The notes beneath the pieces are model-generated. The model did no database searches and was not told where the DNA came from. It saw only the letters and a list, made by a program, of their open reading frames with translations. The position numbers were made by a program, and so were the translations under genes. Shown in pieces: positions 1-36,322 of a stretch of 64,000 bases of DNA (positions are counted from its first letter, which is position 1; every line of letters begins with the position of its first letter). The stretch covers positions 5,011,501-5,075,500 of the forward strand of contig JAFREQ010000009.1 in assembly GCA_025331565.1 (NCBI GenBank). Reading direction: 5' to 3'. This DNA is from Holacanthus passer. Its lineage: Eukaryota; Chordata; Actinopteri; Pomacanthidae.

Positions 1-2415
1 ATTGAATTGTTTTTTATGAGATAATTCATGAAATAAGTCAATATTACACAAGAAATTGAATGACACTAAAATTAGAAATGGGCGCCAACAAAATTCGTGA
101 TTTGTGAGCCGACCTAAGCTTTAAAGTTACATGCGTTTGTCTCTGTGGTTCTTGTTCAGACCTCAAACCAGTGCAAGTATCCAGTCTGCTGCATATATAC
201 GCGCAAACCTACCTTGAATTTGAAACTCTGTGTGAAGCAACACTGATTAGATCAGTACACCTGCAGGACCACAGGGAGTAGCCATGACAGTCAGTGATCT
301 GATCTCATCAAAAATACATCAAGGTGTTTCCCCTCCGGACATCTGTATGCACTGAAATATTAACAAAATAGAGCCTGGCTGCCCAAAGTGTGGCCCGTGG
401 GCCAATGTGAGCCCGTCATAAGGTTGGATTTGGCCCTGCCAGATGTTTCTAGCGAAGAAAAATGTAAAGTTAATTTAAAAAAATGTATTTTTATTGTGAG
501 GGAAAAATGCTCTTTAAATATGCAGGGACTGTTTTTTATAATCTGAGCACAACGGGAGGAGTGACACTGCAGGAAGTCAGTCAGTGAACAGAATTCAGGA
601 TCTTAGTATCATTTTGCATCTTAACAATACAATAGATGTTTTCTTTTGATCTGTGGCCCACCATTAAGTTTCAATTTTGGCCTTTGGAGAAGGTTTGGGC
701 ATCCCTGAAACAAGTATCAAGAGTCCACCTATGAACAATCATCAGCAGTTTTTTTACTTAAATATGTAGGCTTTTTATTAAACCACATGTATATCAGCTG
801 TGAGAACTTAAAGCAAGAGCAGCCCAGTCATGGCATCGCCGTCATTCCTTTTCTCTCTATATCTTAATGTTTGGCCTCCAGCTCGTTGACTTGAGCCGTG
901 TTGTCTGTTTCCTCAGGACCCTCGTTCTGCTTTGCTGATGCACTCACACACACACTCCAACACACACATAAAGTTATATGAATGCTCTTTTCAAATGGTT
1001 TGAAAAGCCCTGAGCGGCCTTTGAAAAAAATGTTGCATTCGATGCCAAATGTCTTCAATAATTCACTGATCTCACCTCTGAGATTTTTTCACATACGTCT
1101 GCAGGTGCATTTGCAGAATGTATCACACACCACTCCCATGTGCCGCTGTACATTAAAGTTCAACACGCCCATGAAACTGACGTGAAACCTGCCGATTTGC
1201 AGTACCTCTCGGGCTGGGCTGTTTTATCTCAATCTGTTTCTTAAATCAAAGTGTTTAACATAACCTGTTCTGCAAGAGCATGTCAGACGAAGCTGCGTCT
1301 CAAGTCCGTGTTTCACAGCACCAGAAACAGGCATGCACATGTTAGCCTACATTTAGTCAAGCTGCTGTCAGAGGGCAAGATCTTCTTCAAAAGCAGAGTC
1401 ACTCAGTGCATGTGTAAATGCTTCAAGGCCCACTCAAGGCCACCATCATTATCTGAGATGGAAACAGGTGAACAGCTGCCTGAGCTCTAATTCAGGTGTT
1501 TTTCCTGGTATTCCTTGTCTGGAAGTGTTTCCTGGTACTGCTTCCCTGGAAAACAGTGGGAGCTGATTTGGTTTCACACTAGCTATGAGTGACTGATCTT
1601 CTTTGACTCAATCAGAACTGGCAGCCTATAGAATTTGCAAACACAATAAATATGTCATCATCTGCTTCCCTCTAGTGGACGTAGCTATAAAATACAACCT
1701 GCAGATGCTAAAGAGAAACAGTTCAGATTGTCATAAATTGCTGGCACACATGAGCTAATCTAGGCATGTGCTGCCTAACAGGAAGGGGAAATCATCATCA
1801 CCATTATCATCATTATCATCATTAAATATAGGCCCCAGGAAAACCCCTCATCTCTTTTTAGTAATGACAACATTTTCAAAGAGTATACTCTTTTCTTTGT
1901 CTCAAGAAAAGTGGCAAGAATTTTTTCAAATGATTTCTAATTACACTGCCCCCACTTTTCCTGTCATTTTTATGTCCTTATTTTTTAACAGTCGGGAAAA
2001 AAAGCTCAATTAATATTTGAAAACTCACAACTGATAAAAAAAACACACACAGAGTGATGATGCCCTGAATTTTAAAATGTCGCACCTTATGATTCAGGCA
2101 CCTCACTGTTGGAGAAAAGACAAAATATAGAAAAAAAAGACATCTTCTGAAGACATTTTTTGACCCTAACTGCAAATGCATAATACAAATATCCTTTATA
2201 AAGAATACATTTTTGGACCACAGAATCAAATCAGGCTTTTTTCATTTTTTTTCATGGTCCTCAAATAAAACCAACTTGACTGTAAATGACTGTCTTTAGC
2301 TCCCATTGCTAATGCACAGTGCTTAAACAGGCCTTCAGAGTACCTGTCTTCAATAAGGACAATATTTTTTTAATAATTAATGAAGCACCACAGAGTCTCT
2401 GTAAGTTAATAGATC
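1..2415. other. Intergenic DNA left of pi4ka
   Basis: No exon with supporting splice signals is seen. The region contains the hAT-like relic at 374-707 and an ATC/ATT-rich simple run near 1793-1823. An AATAAA on the minus strand at 774-779 might end a longer pi4ka transcript. Confidence 0.55.
374..707. mobile_element. hAT-like non-autonomous relic
   Basis: The left end cctggctgcccaaag is roughly the inverse of the right end gtttgggcatccctg (11 of 15 positions). The interior has ggcccgtgggcc and ctgtggcccaccattaag, a pattern seen in many vertebrate hAT derivatives. Flanks aaatagag and aaacaagt match only 5 of 8, so the target duplication is doubtful. Confidence 0.5.
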
Positions 2416-2421
2416 TTTATT
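2416..2421 (-). terminator. pi4ka: Candidate poly(A) signal for pi4ka
   Basis: Exact AATAAA on the minus strand, about 1.02 kb after the stop codon, with T-rich DNA following in the transcript direction. It is the first canonical hexamer I see after the stop. Confidence 0.5.
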
Positions 2422-3439
2422 TGATTTCATATCTTATGCATTCTCATTCAAAAGGCATGAAGATAGAAAAGGAGACAGAAAATGAGTCATGGATATAAAT
2501 ATACAAAGAGAGGCAAAATCTTTACAATCAGTAACATTACATAAAGGCTTGAGCGAGCCATATGGACATGGGGCGCAGCACTTTGGATTACTAAAATAAC
2601 TTTCACCAAAAGCCACATTGGACACAGGCTACATGGTAGTTAATACTTCATGCAACTGCCCAACATTCAAGCTGTGCCTTACTTTCATTCATAAACATTA
2701 GAAAAGTTTGATTTATGTGCATCATCTTCCCTCCCCCTTTGGCAATGCTAAATATACAAAACTCAGCCCCAGTGTTTCCCAGAACCTGTGTGCGTCATGT
2801 CTCCCGAGGTAACTGCAAATACGGAAACTGAAAAATACAGACAGTGCAACCCATGTCTATACAGTCAGTCGCCAGCGTTAAATACAAGACGAGTACCATG
2901 CTACAGATCAAAGAAATCTGACTGGTCCATTAAAAAGAGAAGCACAGTAGTACAGTCAAATACAAGATGACAGAATAGGCCACATTGGTCAGAACTGAAA
3001 CCGGTCTACTTCAGCTACTTCAAGTATCCAATTACATTTCAAACCCCATCTAAAATCAACAGCTTTAAGAATCCACATTCACAAACATTACAAATTATTT
3101 AAAATTGGCACAAACTCTGATTAAGCATTCACTGAACGTGCAGATTACCAAGAGTTACTTTTCTCTAAGTGCACAGAAGTCAAAATGCTAGTGCAAAAGT
3201 ATAATAATAATTAATAACATTGATGTCAATATAATGTAATAAATAAAGGGAATAGACAACTAATAGAAAGAAAATATGGTTTTAGAGGAAAGGAGAAGCA
3301 AAAGCAAACACGAAGGAAGACATCCAACAATCAGCGGAAACAATGAGTCATAATCCTCAACAGTGAACATTAACAAAGGCACAAATTCACGCACACACCA
3401 TGTACCAGCCAATATATGCACATGCTTAGGAACAGACAT
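2416..3439 (-). other. pi4ka: pi4ka 3' untranslated region
   Basis: About 1 kb lies between the stop codon and the first canonical AATAAA on the minus strand (read as tttatt at 2416-2421). It is AT-rich, has no open frame of note and no splice-like structure. The 3' end is inferred from the signal only. A later AATAAA at 774-779 could serve a longer form. Confidence 0.6.
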
Positions 3440-27864
<24,425 letters not shown>

Positions 27865-28231
27865 GTTTACATCAAACGAGCTCAACCCAGCGAGCAAGCA
27901 AGGAAACAAGTGAGCAGCGGCAGCTCAGCCGCAGTACGGCAACTCGGCAGGGACAATCCCGACGAGGGCTGGTAGTTAGCTTGGTTGCATTGTAATTTGA
28001 CCATATAATTAAAATTATAATTAAGGTGACGGGTAAAACAACATATTCTATCATCTAGCGCCATATTTAAGACATTTTATTTAACAAGTTACTTCCGTAT
28101 CACTGTGCGTTTTTGATGCGCAGGATTAGCCGTTGCGACATGCACGGCTACGTCACCAAATGTGACAGGAAGTGTTCTACTGTACCAACAGTCAGCTGAT
28201 AGAGCGACAACAACGTCTCCGGCGGTCAAAG
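27865..28231. promoter_or_regulatory. Head-to-head promoter shared by pi4ka (left) and snap29 (right)
   Basis: The pi4ka ATG (27864, minus) and the inferred end of the snap29 non-coding exon 1 (28231, plus) are only 367 bp apart, and the interval is locally CpG-containing. By eye I see a YY1-like ATGGCG (minus strand, 28059-28069), an ETS-like acttccgt at 28091-28098, a CRE-like tacgtca at 28149-28155 and a second ETS-like caggaagtg at 28166-28174. There is no TATA box in a sensible place. These are typical of bidirectional housekeeping promoters. Start sites are not determined. Confidence 0.65.
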
Positions 28232-28980
28232 GTTTGTCTGTTAAATTGAACGTACCTCTGGCTTTACAGTTTTATTTTAGATATCATTTATTCTACTAGA
28301 AGAAAAGGTCAATGTTGGCACAGCGCCGTGTTGTCTTGGCTTATGGGTGTGGCGGTCTTCGTTAATTATCTAGCTGTTGACTAGCTAGCAAACACACCAT
28401 AGCTAACGTTAGTTTGAATATTTGAAACACAGTTATTGTACCTAGAAATAATTTACACCACTTCGCCTTAATATAATCCAGCAGTTGTTTCAGCAGATGA
28501 TCAGTATGAAACATCTTGACTGAGTCTCTCCATTGTTCAAAACTTTTGTGCCGAGTGGAAGTTGTAGCTACATGAAGCTAACGTTAAGTCTAAAGCTAAC
28601 GTTAAGTCTAAAGCTAACGTTCATTAATTCCTCTCAAAGTTGCCAAATCAACATGTCAGCTGATCATCACATAATTATTAACGATGTAGGGATACAACGA
28701 AGAATTCTTTTCAGAATTGGTATATGTAACTGTATTATTGATCTATTAACTGATTCCCATTAGCTAAGGTGGTCTGTGAAAAGCTCAGTGAAAGTGAAAG
28801 CTAAAATCTCCACTGTCCAGACAAACCAAACCCTCTATTGAGCGTGAAAAGCTCATTCTTGACCTCAGAAGTAGTAGCTTGACAAAGATGAAGATCATGA
28901 GGTGCGGTTGAAATTTCTGGAAAAGGCTAGTAGACCTTGAGTTAAGATTATTTTGTCAAAACACTGTGTCTGTTCCACAG
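28232..28980 (+). other. snap29: snap29 intron 1 (5' UTR intron)
   Basis: It runs from a donor (tcaaag|gtttgt) to the acceptor abutting the start codon. It contains the palindrome ctaacgttag (28403-28412) and a short tandem repeat of the same core (28575-28621), listed separately. Otherwise nothing is recognised. Confidence 0.6.
28575..28621. repeat. 18-bp tandem repeat, 2.6 copies (aagctaacgttaagtcta)
   Basis: Two identical 18-base units (28575-28592, 28593-28610) and a partial third (to 28621). The core gctaacgtt matches the nearby palindrome at 28403-28412. It causes a spurious repetitive open frame. Confidence 0.85.
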
Positions 28981-29315
28981 ATGGCCTACCCTAAATCCCA
29001 CAACCCGTTTGCGGATGATGACGATGAGGAAGATTTTAAGCCTAAAAGAAGAGGGTTTGATGACGACCCCATTGATGATGGGATGAGTGACGCAGAGAGG
29101 AGGCAGAGGTACCTCCAGCAGGAAGTGATGCGTACAGCTCAGTCTGCTGTGGACAGCAGTCACCGTTCCCTTGGCCTCATCTATGAATCAGAGAAGATGG
29201 GTGTGGAAACTGCTGAGGTATGTCAACCTAATCAGCTTTACTCTGGCACACAAAGACTTTCCTTGTCTCTGACAGGGTGACAATAAACAAAACAAATTCT
29301 GCGAAATTATTCAAA

Positions 29316-29363
<48 letters not shown>

Positions 29364-30953
29364 TTCAATTTTTCTTTCTGTCTTTGACTCTGTAGGAGCT
29401 GATGCGGCAGGGTGAGGTTTTGAAGAGGACAGACAAAATGTTGGACAACATGGATCAGGACCTGAAAACCAGTCAGAGGCACATTACCAGTATCAAGAGT
29501 GTGTGGGGCGGCCTTGTAAATTACTTCAAGGGCAAACCAGACACAAAGCCACCGCCTGAGCAGCCAAAAGCCTATGAGGCCAGCGACAGGTAAGATTCAG
29601 TATGGTATTGTTGGTTGGTTAGTTTGATTGATTTAAATATCACAATACAAATACATAAAATAACTGTACATGGTTAAATAAAAACATTAGATCCAAACAA
29701 TATGTCATATACAGTTAAATTCTGTCAACATATTAATAAAAAAAAATTAACCAGTGCAGCATGTGCACAGGCATTGTTCAGGTAGTGTAGGAATCCCCTG
29801 CAGATACTTTATAGTCTCTATTCCTTTCATATACACATGATTTTGGTATATTTCCGTGTGTTGTAAGGGTCACCTCTTATTTAGTTTGATGAAGTAGACA
29901 GAGTTCAGGCCGACACTGAGATATGTTCAATCTATAATCCATAACCTCAACACCAGGTCTTTACATCACATACAGATCATTGATCACATTGAGATTTCTG
30001 AAGCCAAGTTGGAGATAATTTTTCACAACAAAGCCATCATAGCAGTGACTCAGAATTAGCTTTTGAGTAATGCTACCATATAATGTGTGCTTTTGGCACT
30101 TCCAGCCTCTCGTCATTGACTGTCCTTCACTAAACGGTTCAACAATGCTTGTTTGACTTTCTCAGATTAGAGAGCGCCTTGTCCAGCAGCAGACAATATG
30201 AAGATAAGTACCAAGCCAGCCACCCCAACCTAAGAAAGTTGGATACAGGAGGTAAGAGTTTACACAAGCACCTCATCAAACTGGCTGCCACCATTTCTTC
30301 ATTTCATTTTTGTGTTTACAGGATTTGGAGCTGCTGCATCACTAGATGACAGCTCTTCTAGACAGAATGGATATTCTCAGAACAGACACCTCAAGGAGGC
30401 TCACCAGACCCTCGACAGAAATTTAGGTAAAAAACATTTCTCTTATAATTCTCTTGTATTTCTACTTGATTATTATATACAGTGTTATACAATGCAGTCA
30501 CAAGAACAGATACAAGGGGATGTTATCAAAGCAATTAAACAAAATAAATTTAGTTTACTAGAACTTCCCTAAAACCAAAATAACCTTAGACTGATGTGTT
30601 TCATTCTTTGAAAAGTGTAACCATAAAGTATCCATTGGGGAATCTAAAATGGCAGTGTGCTGTATCTTCCTGTGTTGTGTTAGGCTTAATAATGATTATA
30701 ACATAAAAAGAAAAAAATGAACCAAATCCCTTCAGTATTGTCTGCCAATCTTCAGTTTAACTAAAGTCAGCTGTCCTTTGTGAATTCCCCAGATGAGATG
30801 TGCGACGGCTTGAGTAGACTGAAGAATCTCGGCCTTGGTCTCCAGTCTGAGATTGAAAACCAGGACGACTCCATTGATTCTCTGTTGAATAGAGTGGACA
30901 AGATGGATGTGAAGATCCACAACACAAACCAACAGATTAAAAACCTCAAATAA
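28981..30953 (+). CDS. snap29: Synaptosomal-associated protein 29 (Qbc-SNARE), 5 coding exons, complete
   Basis: SNAP29 supplies two SNARE helices for fusion events such as autophagosome-lysosome fusion with syntaxin 17 and VAMP8, and for endocytic recycling. Exons: 28981-29217, 29396-29589, 30166-30251, 30322-30426, 30793-30953; 260 residues (human 258). An NPF motif (HNPFADDDD, residues 8-10) is the EHD-binding site of the family, followed by an acidic stretch. The Qb helix spans about residues 52-120 and the C-terminal Qc helix (LKEAHQTLDRNLDEMCDGL ... NQQIKNLK) ends the protein. There is no central palmitoylated Cys cluster, as expected for SNAP29 rather than SNAP25 or SNAP23. The ATG directly follows the acceptor ccacag; an in-frame ATG at 28966 lies within the intron end. 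A non-coding exon ends at about 28231. Confidence 0.97.
29319..29361. repeat. (TC)n microsatellite in snap29 intron 2
   Basis: About 21 uninterrupted TC units about 35 bases before the exon 3 acceptor, where they extend its polypyrimidine tract. Confidence 0.95.
29590..30792 (+). other. snap29: snap29 introns 3-5
   Basis: Introns 29590-30165, 30252-30321 and 30427-30792 hold AT-rich DNA without recognisable elements. Confidence 0.6.
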
Positions 30954-31995
30954 AACACCTGGACTCACCTTACAGAGACAAAAGATGGCAACAGGTCATC
31001 CTGTCACTTGGCTCTCCATCCTGTCCTCTGTTGAATAAACTGTGTGTTGATTTTTAGTTTTTTATAGATGGAAACATGTAACTGCAGCAAATAAGCAAGT
31101 GAACCTGTTTTTATCCATATTATTTTTTATCTTGAATGACTGAAAGGGTCATTTCCCATACATTTCTGTCTCAGATTTGCCCATGAATCCAAGTTTGTGG
31201 AGAAATTTATCCTGCCACTTCATTGATTTGTTTGCTTGTTTGCTTTGAAGGGAAGACTTTATTCCATGTGTCTATTAGATGTAAGCTCCACTGCACGTCT
31301 GTCTGAATGTTGTCTTCTGAATTTGCATTGGTTTAGATGATTAGAGTATCAGTTTGATCAGCTTTTCTTGATTGCCAAAGACGCACAAATGGTTATTGGT
31401 TTGCTCATCATTCAGGCAAAACAGATGAATGGTTTGACAAGTGAGGTATTAATAATAATTCATTAAATACACAGGAACACATGCAGCACATGTCTTAAAC
31501 AGGATTGTTTTGTTTGTATGATTCATATGTTAGTCTGAACACTAATTCCTGGACCTGCCTTCGCGTATGTACAAAAACACTTTGGATGTCTGCTCAAGTC
31601 ACTTTTGCCTTACAGATGATTTTTATGTACACTTGACTAGCTTGACTAATATTGTACCATGATTCTGTCTCCACTGTTTTTTCTCAACATGAGATGTTTC
31701 ACTTTGTTTGATTTAAGTATGTTCATGTCCTTCAGTGCTTTCCTTAGCTTTCTATGATTTTTTTATATATATATGTATTGATAAATATTCTATTGAATGC
31801 TGCGGCATGTGATTGAGTGAGTTATTGTTTGTCATAAATAATGTGAACAAGTTAGCTGTGAATATAAAAACTCAAACCTGAAGAAATATCCCCATTATCA
31901 TAATCATACATCTCCCCTGGGATACATTAATGAGTAGATGAACCACTTTTTTTCTAAAACTCAAGGTTATTCTAATAAAACAGTGAAAAATAGGT
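30954..31995 (+). other. snap29: snap29 3' UTR with two candidate poly(A) signals
   Basis: The stop codon is at 30951-30953. AATAAA hexamers lie at 31034-31039 (an unusually short UTR of about 0.1 kb) and at 31974-31979 (about 1 kb). Which is used, or whether both are, cannot be decided from sequence. Confidence 0.5.
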
Positions 31996-34900
31996 CACAG
32001 GGTTTCATTTCTGCCATGTATATTGTATTCAATCAAAACCACATGCTTAATAAACACATTTGTAAGGAAAGTCTCAGTTGTTTTACAAATGGTTTCTGTT
32101 AAAGTGGAGCAGGAAGTTAAATGCACCACAAGGTGACGCCACGTTACTGGGGTGTAATTTGCACAAGCTCCTGCCACCACTGTTAATCATTCCTTAGATC
32201 ATGAATGTTAGCACAGTATCTTTTCATTTCTTGTGATGTAAAAGGTAAAAGGTGCCATTTTACAATCCAAGCCGTTTTAACTTGCATATCAAAACTGTTC
32301 TCTCAAAATGAACCTAGGATCAAAACAGACCAAACATTATTAAAGAAATTTAGTTTTAGCCTAAGCAAAAAAGCTCGCACTTTACTGCTTTTACGTCACA
32401 CCAAAAGCCTTGAAATATTCTGACTTGCAATGTTGCACGATCCTTCAAAACAAGACCTTTATGTTTGAGTTTCCAATATGATCATCATAGGATGTGTGTG
32501 TGTTTACTATACCGGCTCTGTTGTGTACCAGCTGTGTTGCTGTGTGTACCTCAGGTCTTCATGTTGAGGTGTCTATTCATTATCATTCCTCTGTGTTGGA
32601 CCAGCTGCTCCTCCTACAGAGGCCCTCATTAGGATGACTTGCTAATTACAGTACACACTTCCAAAAAAAAAACACATACTATATACACAACACTGGGGCG
32701 ACACAGAGGGGGAAATGGGGGTACCAACTACCAAGGCCCCAAGCTGATGGAGGCCCCTGCATGTCTGAACTAGCAGGGGTTATTTGTGAGTGTTCAAGCA
32801 TGTATTAGTAGATATATTCTATTTTTAAGATTTTATTTGAAGCCAGGCTTAGTTGAATGCTGCAGAGCCATTCTCCAAGATAGGCAGAGTAAGTGTTTGC
32901 AACAAAATTAAACAGGAAAGTCCAAAAACATATTTCATGTAGGGAGGAATCCATTAAGTGATCAGTATATGAATGTACTGGGTTGTGTTTGAGTTGTAGA
33001 TGGGTGGACATAATCCATGGTAATGGCGGTGAAGGGTTGTATAGGACAGATCATTCCTGGCTTCAACCTTTCACTGGAACACAGAAAACATGGGGAAGGT
33101 GTGTTTCAATTGCTTTTGTACACACACTGCTGAAGCGACCTCAGGTGGAGGTGGCACCGACACCACCATTAAACGGAAGTCACCCCTGGGTTCTTTCCCT
33201 TCACGCCATCCGTGGGGGCCGGGAGGGCTTTGAACAGCTGTCTTGTCAAAAGCAAACAGTGGCCGTGCTGCGACAAAGGCCGCTGGTGCTGGAATGCCCC
33301 CCTTTTCAGCGGGCGTAATCCCAGAACACACTGCTGTCGGAGCCCATCAGGCACTGGGCCAGAGATGGGCCTTCCTGCCCTTTGGAAAGCGGGTTAGCAG
33401 CAGAGGCAGGGCAGCCAGGGGGGTAAAGCCTGCTTCAGAGTGGATGGACTGTCAGGCTGACAGCACTCTATTGCCACTGTTGTAGTAAGAGAAAATAAAG
33501 AGTTGTGCTGACGGAGGGGAGTTTGGTAGGGAGCTGGTGAGAGGGAGGGAGGGAGGAGAGCAGAGAAGGGGGGGTTGGCTGGAGGGATTAATGGAAGAGG
33601 TAAAGTTCAAGTTTGTCTGAGATGAAGCACATGAAAGAAGTCAGGAGTATGAATCTCTCTCAAAGGATAATTATGGGAAGTGTTGTTAGATCTTGGGTCG
33701 TCACGTTTACCACCAAAGGTCAAGTCTCTCAGTGTTCATTTTCCATTTTTTACCAACAACAATTTTTCCAGGACGTCCCTTTCATACCAAATCACGATAC
33801 TGTCACCTGTCAATGAACCTGTTTACCTGTGGAATGATCCAAACAGGTGTTTTTGGATCAGTTCACAGCTTTCACAGTCTTTTGCTGCTCCTGTTCCAAC
33901 TTGTTTGAAACCTGTTACTGCCATCAAATTCAGAACAAGAATCTATTTACAAAAATCAATGAAGTTGATCAGGTCAAACATTCAATTAAATTATATTTTC
34001 TTTGTACTTTTTTCAATTGAGTATGTGTCAAAAAGAATTAGCAAATGATCATGTTCTCTTTTATTTATGTTTTATGCAGTGTCCCAACTATTTTGATCCC
34101 AACTATGATCCATCCTAAATTGTGCTTTGCCTCACCTCTCCTCTGCTGAGTCTCACTAACTCTGTGCTTACACCCCTGCTTGTAATGACGGGCCACACTT
34201 TGCAGTAAATAGTCAGACCAATAAGCAATAACATGGATGCATTCAGTGGGTTTGCAGATGGCAAAGATAACATGGAAAACATTAAAAGGTTCTGACCTTG
34301 TAGTTTAAAGCTGTCAACAAGGACAAGGAGCAACGGCTTTATAAACAGCGTTCAGGTTCAGAGTCAAGGTTTAGACATCCCCTCCCTCATGTTCACTTAA
34401 TTAGTCCATATATCACATGAAGGAGGAGGAAAACTGACTTTCAAATTTGGCATCCAGAGCTGCTGTGAAACCAAAAAAAAAAATGCGAGTGACAGATGTG
34501 CTTTCAGATGATGTAAGTTGTCCGGTGTCTCAGGCCTCATGTTTCGACTGTCCGCATGTCAACTCTGGCAGTTACATCACAAAAACAAACCCCCAAATTG
34601 TAGGAGAATATAGCGCAAAAACACGATTATATACATCAGTTGTTACTTTGCCTGTCGTCATCCCGTTTACACCACGGGGGGAAAGAATGGCAAGAATGCA
34701 GCAAAAATATGTTGAGGAGTACATGTTTGCATTAAGTTACGCATGTTCAACGTATGTTTAACTGTGAAGGGCTGCGTGTAAACACTGGTCTTGGCAGTGC
34801 TGTGCTCATAGTAGTAATTGCAGAGGGCAGAAGTCAGAAATGCTAATGGTGGTCTGTGTAGCTGTTAAAGTGTTGCTTCATCTGAATGCAATAGATGCAA

Positions 34901-36322
34901 TGAAATACCCACAGTGGAAAATATGACAAGAGGAGAAATGGCAGTATAGTTGTTTATTTTCACTAATGGACAGTGTACAGAGTATGCTGTGCTGCACTAA
35001 TAAAATCATCACTTGTTTTATAATAAAAACAAACACACAAACACAGACACGGGAGAGAAAGAGAAAGTCACAGCTTTCCAGAGAGAAAAGCCCTTTTTTT
35101 CTGGGACTACACTCGTCCCCCTCTTAAACCAGCAGTACAAGAGATGCGGGGAGGCTTACCGAGCCAGCTGACTGACTCCTGTTTCTAATTCGAGAAGGTG
35201 ACGCTGTGGTTAATCTGCAAGTCTGTAGCGGCAGAGAAGAAAAAGGCAGTGCAGATGAAGGAGCTGTGGGGAGCGCTTGGAGGAGATTCATTTAATTAAT
35301 AAAAAAGGAGTAGCATGGGTGTATGTGATAGTTCTACTGGATGATACTTTGCTGATAAAACTCCCTTGTGAGGGTAATTGGATTTCTGAGGAGGGCAGAG
35401 AGTGAGAGAAAACATAGCTATGAAGCAATTCTTTTCGCTCTTTGGACACAGAGGGAACCACAGTGAAATTCTCTTAAATGGCTCTTTTTCCTCTCCAACA
35501 ATATTAGGTCTAAACAGATGGGACTGATTTCAGCTACGAGTCGCTTTAAACTTGTAGAAACACCAGCAACTGACCATCAGAAGAGGCGGACATGACAGAG
35601 GAAGCTCGATGGGAGACGAAGACACAAATCTCAGCACCTGAGAATCATTACCTGATATTCAACTTGACTTGCTGGTATAAATGTTTTTGTTGAAAAGGAA
35701 TCGTAATAAGGGACAAAACAGTAAAACACAGATATATTGACTCAATGATTCTAGCAATGGATACATTTTGGATGAACCAGTTTTCAGCATCTCCAACCTG
35801 CAGGTGATTTAGGACCCTTTTGGATTGGGACTCAAACTGGGTGCAGCAACTGCTGTTTGGTGTTTAAACTGTTGGATACAAATAAGTGTAGCTATATAGA
35901 CACATATACATAACACATAAACAATCAAAAGTAGAAAATGTATAAAGCAAAATAATATATTTATATATTTATACATTATGCATCAACAAATGCACTTGCA
36001 TTGATGGAGGTAGATAGCAAAGATTCAGAGGTAAAAAGGCATATAGATGTTGCTGTGCTTTGGAGGAGAATAAGTACATAACGTGGCTGTAAAATCTGAA
36101 ATTAAATGCAAGAATTTCTGTGTGCTTAGCAATAGTGAATACAGTACAGAGTATGAGGTGAAAGGAAAAAGTGGCAGGATGCTGCTGATCTCCTTGAGTT
36201 ACCCATCCAGTAATCTGGATCGGAGGGGTCTGGCTTGGCTGGCAGGGCTCTCCACACTTAGCAGGAGGTGTTGAGGGAAATCTCGTCCCTGCATTACGGA
36301 TGTCTGGAGTTTGCACATCAGC
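31996..36322. other. Intergenic region snap29 to sbspon
   Basis: These are two 3' ends facing each other. I see no exon of CRKL, the next gene after SNAP29 in human, and no other credible coding exon. A GC-richer, complex block at about 33110-33480 stands out from AT-rich surroundings. The sbspon 3' end is not pinned; weak hexamers on the minus strand are ATTAAA at 35291-35296 and AATAAA at 34953-34958. Confidence 0.6.

Noticed and set aside
28533..28763. 76-residue frame with repeated KLTLSL
   Set aside because: Caused by the 18-bp tandem repeat in snap29 intron 1.
34447..34761. 104-residue plus-strand frame
   Set aside because: It begins with TTG rather than ATG, has no family resemblance and no splice context; chance is likeliest.
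31996..36322. Search for CRKL, the human neighbour of SNAP29
   Set aside because: No SH2/SH3-type exon was seen in any frame; reported as absent from this interval.
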